A DNA stretch of 64,000 bases from Timema cristinae (lineage: Eukaryota > Arthropoda > Insecta > Phasmatodea > Timematidae): NCBI GenBank assembly GCA_039000515.1, contig JBCFYV010000012.1:121000556-121064555 (forward strand), written 5' to 3'. Shown one piece after another: positions 58,301 to 64,000 of the stretch. The position numbers and the translations under genes were made by a program. The notes under the pieces were generated by a model. The model was not told where the DNA came from. It did not search any database and was given only the letters and a program-made list of their open reading frames with translations. Numbering within the stretch: the first letter of the stretch is position 1; each line of letters begins with the position of its first letter.

Positions 58301-61300
58301 TTCCTTGCCATCACTGTCCTTTATCCTCGTCATTGTGATCACTGTCCCTTAATCTCTTCCTTGTGATCACTGTCCCTTAATCTCTTCCTTGTAATCACTG
58401 TCCCTTATTTCGTCCTTGTCATCACTCACTGTCCCTTATCCTCTTCCTTGTGATCACTGTCCCTTAATCTCTTCCTTGTCATCACTATCCCCTATCCATG
58501 TCCTTGTCATCGCTGTCCCTTATCCTCTTCCTTGTCATCACTATCCCCTATCCATGTCCTTGTAATCACTGTCCCTTATCCTCTTCCTTGCCATCACTGT
58601 CCTTTATCCTCGTCATTGTGATCACTGTCCCTTAATCTCTTCCTTGTGATCACTGTCCCTTAATCTCTTCCTTGTAATCACTGTCCCTTATTTCGTCCTT
58701 GTCATCACTCACTGTCCCTTATCCTCTTCCTTGTCATCGCTGTCCTTTATCCATGTCCTTGTCATCGCTGTCCCTTATCCTCTTGTCATCGCTGTCGCTT
58801 TACTCTTCGCCACACTCTTTCACGTCTGTTCTACCTGCCACTATTGTGAACGCGCTCCTATAAACTTGTTTACAGTGGTGACCACAGTGAGCGTCATGAC
58901 GGGCAGTGCACCGACAACCTCCAGGAGAATGTCGTGGGATGGACGTTCTACAATAATGTTGTGGTAAATCAGAGTTTCTCTTTTCAAAGAAATATCAATA
59001 TCTCTTTACCCCTGTTTGGGTTATATGCTTATGTACTAACTATGCTAATAGTTTTAAGGCCTAGGAAGGTTATCTTTAGAAGAAGTATATCTGCATTTTT
59101 GTGGAAGGAGAGTGGAAAACCATTTTGTAAAATCCATCCTCAGTACACCCGACCGAGATTCGAACTTGATCTTCCTCTCATGGGTGATCTAGTCTAACAT
59201 GAAAGTATCGCCTTAGACCACGCGGCCACCAAAGCGGGTAGTTTTGTGAAAAATTAGAAATAGATTGAATGTGAGAATTCATTTCATCTACAAATCCCAA
59301 ATCTTAGTAAACATGGTGAGGTTAACGCTCCCTGGTTGATAGGATTTTTTATTTTTCATCAAATTCTCCTCAGAAAATACACGTTAAATACCTCAAATAA
59401 ATGAAAGAACAACATTGGAACACACTTTACACTGCTGTCACTGGATAAAGAGGTAATGGCTGCCTCTTGAAGAAAAGCGATCATTACTGCCCAATCACCT
59501 GACTTAGGTTTTATTCTACTGGAACTCATCAATAAGGAAGAGTACCACATTTTCTAGCTAGCCAATCATGTTGCAAGAAACAACAACAGGCTATTTAGTA
59601 GTTCATTTGTTTGCTCATTGTGTGCAGACGATTTCTTCAATCTAGTTTGTTTGCATCACGCAACGCTAAAACGCCTACTCTTGTCACACTTTATTCCGTA
59701 GCTCCAGTAAATCTTCCATTGGAAGTACTTGCAGCCTAATCACACCTAAATGGGTTTCGTTTTAGGGAACAGTTTGTTTTCAAACAATTAAAATTCTTTG
59801 TCTGTGTTTTGCTTGAATTGTTACATGAACGTTATGTAAATGCTAATCACACACTAGTTACTTTATGTTAAGTGAAAGTTTAGTCGATTGTGATCCCCGC
59901 ATTATGTCTTGAGTTTACCACAAATTGAAAAGATATTGACACAACTTCACAATAATATAGGTTCAGTCTTTGCTAAATATAAGATCAAGGGTAGGACCAA
60001 TACATCAGTGGGCAAATCCACAGGACTGACCGAGCTAAGGCGTATTAATCGTATTAATCGGTGGAACAATCCGACACTGATATATTGGCAATCATATAGG
60101 TGCATTTAATAAATAGTTTAGAAATGACTCCTGAACATCGAAATCAAATCTGGACTGTGGAGTCTGTACGTCAAGTCTTCAACATCGACTCCTCTATTTT
60201 TCTACTTTACCGTTCATATTCCCTCATAAATGGCTAAATTATATTAATGAGTAATAAAAAATTTACCTCGGTAAAATGCTCCGATACAGATAACTTCACG
60301 GGAAGCTTCTTTGATATTGTCGATTAATATTTGAATAAATTTGTCAATCAAAATTACAAAATATATTAATCATAAAAAATAACAATCGTATAAAATTAAA
60401 ATGATAAATTTACCATATATTATTATAAGTTTTTATTTTGAAGCAGGAGTCGAAGTTGGTACAATTTTACAGACTCCACTCAAAAACTGCTTCCAACTCC
60501 ACAGCCCTGCTTACCACTGAGCTATCCAGGGTTGGTCCCATGCTCAGGGTCATTCTTCACTCGTAGTTAAAGTCAGAGTCAGGGGAAGGCGTGTGTGGAC
60601 GTTTACTACTTAATAGTTATCAAAAATATCGCCATTGTTGACTCTTGACTTCTTTCATAATTACAAGCTTTTTAGGTATTTTTTATATCATTGGCGTAAT
60701 AAGTCTAAGGTCCCAGTTTGATTCCCACTACCAGGAGTAATTTTTAAACTACATTTAATATCTCAAGGTATATTAACTCTTTCAATCACGTAAAACCCTC
60801 GAGTGTGTCACTTAGGGCCAGGTGAACAAACTCCTCGAGTGCTCGGCCCCCCAGGAAAGACCCCCCCAAGGGTCCTCGGAAGGCCCCGCGACCCCCGAGA
60901 GTGTGCGCCAAGCCACCATGGAGCAGCTGCGCCGTATGGGGATCAGTCTCTATGAGCAAGAAGGGGCGGAGCAAGGGCAAGTCAGCACCAAGAGGTGAGC
61001 CCTAGTTTGTGTTAGATCATCAGGTTATCTTGGGACAGCTATCGGTACTGGATCCATTCGAGCCCCAAATGTCCGTTTGTAGTAAAATACACAAGTCCAG
61101 GTGCTCTGTTGCGGGCGAGATGGGATACTGGTACTTGATATTTCTCATGTTGTTTTGACTCTATCGACATGGATTGAAAGCTCTTACCTCGTGTTCTAGG
61201 GTCACTTTCGACTCTGTGTTCTACCCTCGCGTGGGCGTCATGGCCGTGAACACTGAGAGTGCAGAGTCTGACTCCAGTCTTCGGATCAATGCGCTCGCTC

Positions 61301-62320
61301 TCAAGTATCTCAAGGACGAACAACTAAGCGAGTTTGCCAGACTCTCTGCCGGTATAGTTGGTTTATTGGTTGATAGGGGGGTTTGAAGCTTCTCAACTTC
61401 TATGAATCCAAGATTTTTCAACTTTTGAATCCAATCCAAATCTTTACCTACTAACTCAAATTGAATCTAAATAAAATATGTTGTGATTAAATTGTTTTGA
61501 AACAATTCTGATATTTTTAAATGAAAATGTCTCGAATAAATATTAGAATAAAATATATATATTTATATAATTGATTGGAATTGAAATATAAAACTAACGT
61601 CAGTAAATCTTGTCTGAATAATGACTATATTTTAAATATTACGATATTCACAATTCTATGTGTTCAAGTCAAGTAATGGATCCTCTTTAAAAAGTTAAAT
61701 TATTCAAAATTTTTACTATTATATTTGAATTTTGAAATAAATTCCATTAAATTTGAATCTAGTTGAGTTTGAAATTTCAATTTCTGATATGAGTCTTTCA
61801 AATACAATTATTTCATAAAGCAAAAAGAGTTTTTCCTTATAGAGAAATTTTAAAATTCAAAATTATGAACTGAATACGAATCCTAGCAGTATTCGAATTT
61901 TGATTTAAAATTTCAAAGCTATGCACAGGAATAGAAATTTCATTTTGATTATTTATAAAGTTTGACTAAACTTCACAAAAGAAAAATCGGCTTCAATACC
62001 TACAAGCTTTGTCAATAAGAATAATAAAGTTTCAAATAAATATTCATGTTAAATTTTTCTGTTCCTCACAGCTATGACCATTACAAATGTTTATACAGCC
62101 CTAGAGTTGTTTGTTTAACAAATGTATTGGCATGCTGAAAGAGGGAGATTTTAGCACAGACTTATTATATATACCCTTGTTACAGGCACTGAAGCTCCTG
62201 ACAGGCTTAAGGATGTGACAGTGTATAACCTGGCCACACAGACGACCAACCTCTCCTTCGCAACTATGGGGTACCTAAAGAGGTACCACCTGCTGCCTGG
62301 GACTGGCGTGCCCATCAAGG
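49304..62320 (+). CDS. STIL: STIL/Ana2-like centriole duplication protein, seven exons, 3' end outside window
   Basis: STIL (Ana2 in flies) works with PLK4, SAS-6 and CPAP/SAS-4 at the start of centriole assembly. Exons: 49304-49345, 50283-52582, 52969-53199, 58876-58963, 60816-60994, 61200-61351, 62186-62320. Exon 1 carries PRKPPQP, an exact PRxxPxP motif, the CPAP-binding signature of STIL. The 2.3 kb exon is low-complexity (Gln, Asn, Pro, Ser), as in STIL, and ends near a coiled coil (SSLHEIIQLQSRQLQALQSQ). Then come VGTQTYPEGQSVSVGVNTS, GWTFYNNVVGQVNKLLE, and SSLRINALALKYLKDEQLSE with TNLSFATMGYLKRYHLLPG, which resemble the STAN region. Splice phases agree across all exons after three one-base fixes, all in the 2.3 kb exon. 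No vertebrate-type N-terminal domain was seen upstream. I recognise it from motifs, without alignment. Confidence 0.8.
49783..49825 (+). mobile_element. Isolated SINE tail
   Basis: CATATAACCTGAACGGGTAT then TAAGACGCGGTGCTAATAAT: the 3' end common to families A and B, in STIL-like intron 1. Confidence 0.65.
49985..50110 (+). mobile_element. tRNA-headed SINE fragment
   Basis: AGTTTAGTTGGTAGCGTGTC (A-box-like) and GGTTTCAATTCCCGGTGTGG (B-box-like) form a tRNA-like head. It lacks the paired stems of a working tRNA and is followed by non-tRNA sequence. Confidence 0.5.
50283..52582 (+). CDS. STIL: STIL-like exon 2, 2.3 kb
   Basis: Acceptor AATTGTTTTCAG; starts PSAKPLVPEVSLIFDDGQQR and ends VAVDRNL plus two bases at donor GTAGGT. 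About 766 codons, mostly disordered, with Gln-rich tracts (QQHYQQQHYPPQQH) and a Cys-rich patch (CDCDHARRDC), followed by a leucine/glutamine coiled coil near residue 670. The frame breaks three times: at GGG 50979-50981 (one G missing), at GGGG 52342-52345 (one G missing) and near AAGAAGATG 52519-52526 (one base missing). With these bridged the exon is open from end to end and its end phase fits exon 3. Confidence 0.82.
52969..53199 (+). CDS. STIL: STIL-like exon 3
   Basis: Acceptor GAGCTCTGCCCCAG and donor GTGAGTC. One base completes an Arg codon, then PMFNSDESRYRPQQCSHNSA to EYRDSSDDDAD plus two bases. CQQCHHQQ is Cys/His-rich; the end is acidic. Confidence 0.8.
53910..54100 (-). mobile_element. 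SINE family A, antisense copy
   Basis: Plus-strand GGGCTTAGTAAAGTTGAATA, TGTGGAGGGGGAGCGGAAAA, AAGATTCGAACCTCAATCTC (B-box complement) and GACCACGGGCCCACCAAAG (head). Confidence 0.75.
54443..54832. repeat. 56-bp tandem repeat
   Basis: Seven copies of a 56-bp unit containing AGCAAGTAGCAATGTCTCAG then TCTAGTCCAGCAACACAGAC. Copies are nearly identical, with a GCAATG/GTAATG alternation. In STIL-like intron 3. Confidence 0.96.
54833..55510. other. STIL-like intron 3, unannotated
   Basis: AT-rich, no exon or recognised element. Confidence 0.5.
55525..57295. repeat. 37-bp minisatellite
   Basis: About 48 copies of a 37-bp unit beginning AGCAGGTCTCTTACACACCT and ending ATAGAACAACTCTACAT. A CTACAT/CTCCAT variant divides an older-looking left half from a right half, and AGGTATC copies recur. 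Confidence 0.97.
57785..58795. repeat. 28-bp pyrimidine-rich minisatellite
   Basis: About 36 copies of a unit near CTTCCTTGTGATCACTGTCC then CTTAATCT, with CATCACTCACT and TTTCGTC variants that recur in blocks (a higher-order period near 250-320 bases). On the sense strand it is strongly pyrimidine-rich and ends about 80 bases before the acceptor of STIL-like exon 4. Confidence 0.95.
58876..58963 (+). CDS. STIL: STIL-like exon 4
   Basis: Acceptor TTGTTTACAG, donor GTAAATC. One base, then 29 codons: GDHSERHDGQCTDNLQENVV then GWTFYNNVV. Phase 0 out, joining GQVNKLLE of the next exon. Confidence 0.85.
59015..59235 (-). mobile_element. SINE family A, antisense copy
   Basis: GCCTAGGAAGGTTATCTTTA, GTGGAAGGAGAGTGGAAAAC, CGAGATTCGAACTTGATCTT (B-box complement) and GACCACGCGGCCACCAAAGC (head), starting about 50 bases after a STIL-like donor site. 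Confidence 0.75.
59390..59560. mobile_element. Single arm of the 40-41 kb foldback family
   Basis: Shares ACACACTTTACACTGCTGTC, GATAAAGAGGTAATGGCTGC, CTTAGGTTTTATTCTACTGG and AACTCATCAATAAGGAAGAG with the arms at 40,600-40,720 and 40,860-40,990. No second arm beside it. Confidence 0.65.
59561..60815. other. STIL-like intron 4, unannotated
   Basis: AT-rich. A tRNA-like complement (CCACTGAGCTATCCAGGGTT) at about 60515 may be a SINE head remnant. No exon. Confidence 0.45.
60816..60994 (+). CDS. STIL: STIL-like exon 5
   Basis: Acceptor GTGTCACTTAG, donor GTGAGCC. 59 codons plus two bases: GQVNKLLECSAPQERPPQGS to MEQLRRMGISLYEQEGAEQG then QVSTK. More GC-rich than its surroundings. Confidence 0.85.
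61200..61351 (+). CDS. STIL: STIL-like exon 6
   Basis: Acceptor GTGTTCTAG, donor GTATAG. VTFDSVFYPRVGVMAVNTES, then SDSSLRINALALKYLKDEQL, SEFARLSA; phase 2 in, phase 1 out. The serine-flanked ALKYL block resembles the first part of the STAN region. Confidence 0.86.
61440..62180. other. STIL-like intron 6, unannotated
   Basis: Very AT-rich with many GAATTTTGAAAT-like words, resembling 41450-41620. No exon. Confidence 0.4.
62186..62320 (+). CDS. STIL: STIL-like exon 7
   Basis: Acceptor CCTTGTTACAG, donor GTGAGTG. Two bases complete Gly, then TEAPDRLKDVTVYNLATQTT, NLSFATMGYLKRYHLLPGTG, VPIK plus one base. The NLSFATMxYLxRYxLL block resembles the second part of the STAN region. The remaining 3' exon(s) lie beyond the window or past the 30-bp array. 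Confidence 0.86.
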
Positions 62321-63164
62321 GTGAGTGTGAACCTTACAATGTCTCAAAAATATGGACAGGAACAAGTGTTGGAATGCTGACTTTTTGGAAGAGCTTGAAT
62401 ACAGTCAGACCTCCATGTATTGAAGATGATGGTTGGATGTTTAGGAATTATATTTATTACACATGATATTGTGTAGTCTATTGTATATAGAAATATTTGC
62501 TAGTCAATGCACTCATTATAAGTGAATATGAATCTCATTATGTACAAGACATCCCAAACACACATTGTTGATTAGAGAGTGAAACAATGGTGAGCATAAA
62601 CCGCTGGTTTAGAGATGCTGAAACAAAGTGAACCTGATTTATAGAGGAGGGGGGGTGAGAGGAATGGGGAGACAATGACCAAACATTTCCTTCTTACTCT
62701 TGTGACATCTTCATTCTATATTTTCTCAATCGTTTTTCTTATACCATCGTCATTTGAAAGAGTGGGGAACCCGATTTGTCTTGAAAAAAATTTATATATA
62801 TAATTTTTTTTCAATATAATATATTTATTATAGAAATAGTTTTTTATATAATGTGACGAGGATTCACCAAAACTTCAATTGATAGTTTTTCGATATATGG
62901 GTATATTATATATCTATTATAAACAATTTTTTTTATGTAATGTTATGAGGATTCGCCAAAACTTTGATACATAGAGAATTTGAATCTACAGAAGTTCAAT
63001 ATATGGATGTCCCACTGTATATAATGTCTTGTGAGTGTTTAGTAGGTTTGTTGACTCAAAGTGTATACATGGTGCATGGTTGTATTGCTAGACACTTTGA
63101 TTTGAGGTAAATAAAATGTTGGATTTTTGTTATAAAAAGTTGATAATAAAATGCTTTTCTGTCT

Positions 63165-64000
63165 TCAGAACCGGCTCTAGTGTACTATCTGTGTTCAGGA
63201 CCTGCTCTAGGGTACTATCTGTGTTCAGGACCAGCTCTAGGATACTATTTGTGTTCAGGACCTGCTCTAGGTACTATCTGTGTTCAGGACCAGCTCTAGC
63301 GTACTATCTGTGTTCAGGACCTGCTCTAGGATACTATCTGTGTTCAGGACCTGCTCTAGTGAACTATCTGTGTTCAGGACCTGCTCTACGTACATCTGTG
63401 TTCAGGACCTACTCTAGGATACTATGTGTTCAGGACCTGCTCTAGGATACTATCTGTGTTCAGGACCTGCTCTAGTGTACTATCTGTGTTCAGGACCTGC
63501 TCTAGGATACTATCTGTATTCAGGACCTGCTCTAGGATACTATCTGTGTTCAGGACCTACTCTAGGATACTATTTGTGTTCAGGACCTGCTCTAGGTACT
63601 ATCTGTGTTCAGGACCAGCTCTAGAATACTATCTGTGTTCAGGACCTGCTCTAGAATACTATCTGTGTTCAGGACCTGCTCTAGTGTACTATCTGTGTTC
63701 AGGACCCGCTCTAGGATACTATTTGTTCAGGACCTGCTCTAGTGCACTATCTGTGTTCAGGACCTGCTCTACCGTACTATCTGTGTTCAGGACCTGCTCT
63801 AGGATACTATCTGTGTTCAGGACCTACTCTAGGATACTATGTGTTCAGGACCTGCTCTAGATACTATCTGTGTTCAGGACCTGCTCTAGGTACTATCTGT
63901 GTTCAGGACCTGCTCTAGGATACTATCTGTGTTCAGGACCTGCTCTAGGTACTATCTGTGTTCAGGACCTGCTCTAGGGTACTATCTGTGTTCAGGACCT
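63165..64000. repeat. 30-bp minisatellite, cut by window end
   Basis: About 28 copies of a 30-bp unit beginning AGGACCTGCTCTAGGATACT and ending ATCTGTGTTC, with one- to three-base losses at TAGGTACT. Open frames rich in CSGPAL/FRTCSR are artefacts of the repeat. Confidence 0.96.

Noticed and set aside
63116..63860. Open frames with repeated CSGPAL / FRTCSR peptides
   Set aside because: The 30-bp unit is a multiple of three without stops, so the frame stays open by arithmetic; copies with lost bases break it.

Overview
This is animal (metazoan) nuclear DNA, most likely from an invertebrate and probably an arthropod. Coding exons are short, bounded by GT/AG splice sites with conserved phases, and separated by AT-rich introns full of minisatellites, tRNA-derived SINEs and small DNA transposons. 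I found no prokaryotic features. The species call is inference only. Coding exons make up under 8% of the window; tandem arrays take about 18 kb (roughly 29%).

Three protein-coding genes can be followed. (1) 962-5295, plus strand: the last four exons (151 codons plus stop) of a gene I do not recognise, with a poly(A) signal. (2) 15931-44642, minus strand: a complete arrestin-domain (alpha-arrestin, ARRDC-type) gene in eight exons. The first intron is 19 kb and the reconstructed protein is about 367 residues. (3) 49304-62320, plus strand, running off the right edge: a gene resembling the centriole duplication factor STIL/Ana2. It has a PRxxPxP motif in a 14-codon exon, one 2.3 kb exon ending near a coiled coil, and C-terminal exons resembling the STAN region. 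Genes 2 and 3 are head to head, with about 4.7 kb between their start codons.

Layout: 1-931 minisatellite; 962-5295 gene 1, with nested MITEs in its introns; 5.3-15.9 kb intergenic, with three minisatellites (17 bp, about 20 bp and 17 bp units) and palindromic or nested MITEs; 15.9-44.6 kb the arrestin gene, whose introns hold a 64-bp array (2.9 kb), a 46-bp array (5.7 kb), an 89-bp array, SINEs, an eroded hAT transposon and a 1.3 kb inverted repeat; 44.6-49.3 kb intergenic; 49.3-64 kb the STIL-like gene, with 56-, 37-, 28- and 30-bp arrays in its introns.

The most interesting structure is the link between minisatellites and exon borders in the arrestin gene. The 46-bp array (about 123 copies) repeats the 3' splice site and first bases of exon 2, so the intron carries over a hundred acceptor-like copies in front of the real acceptor. 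A second small array contains the stop codon of the last exon and repeats the CRE palindrome TGACGTCA. The donor of exon 3 is also locally duplicated. Several other arrays end within about 100 bp of a 3' splice site.

Seven single-base frame breaks interrupt otherwise well-conserved exons, three of them in G runs. They look like long-read consensus errors rather than pseudogene decay, and they will break simple gene prediction.
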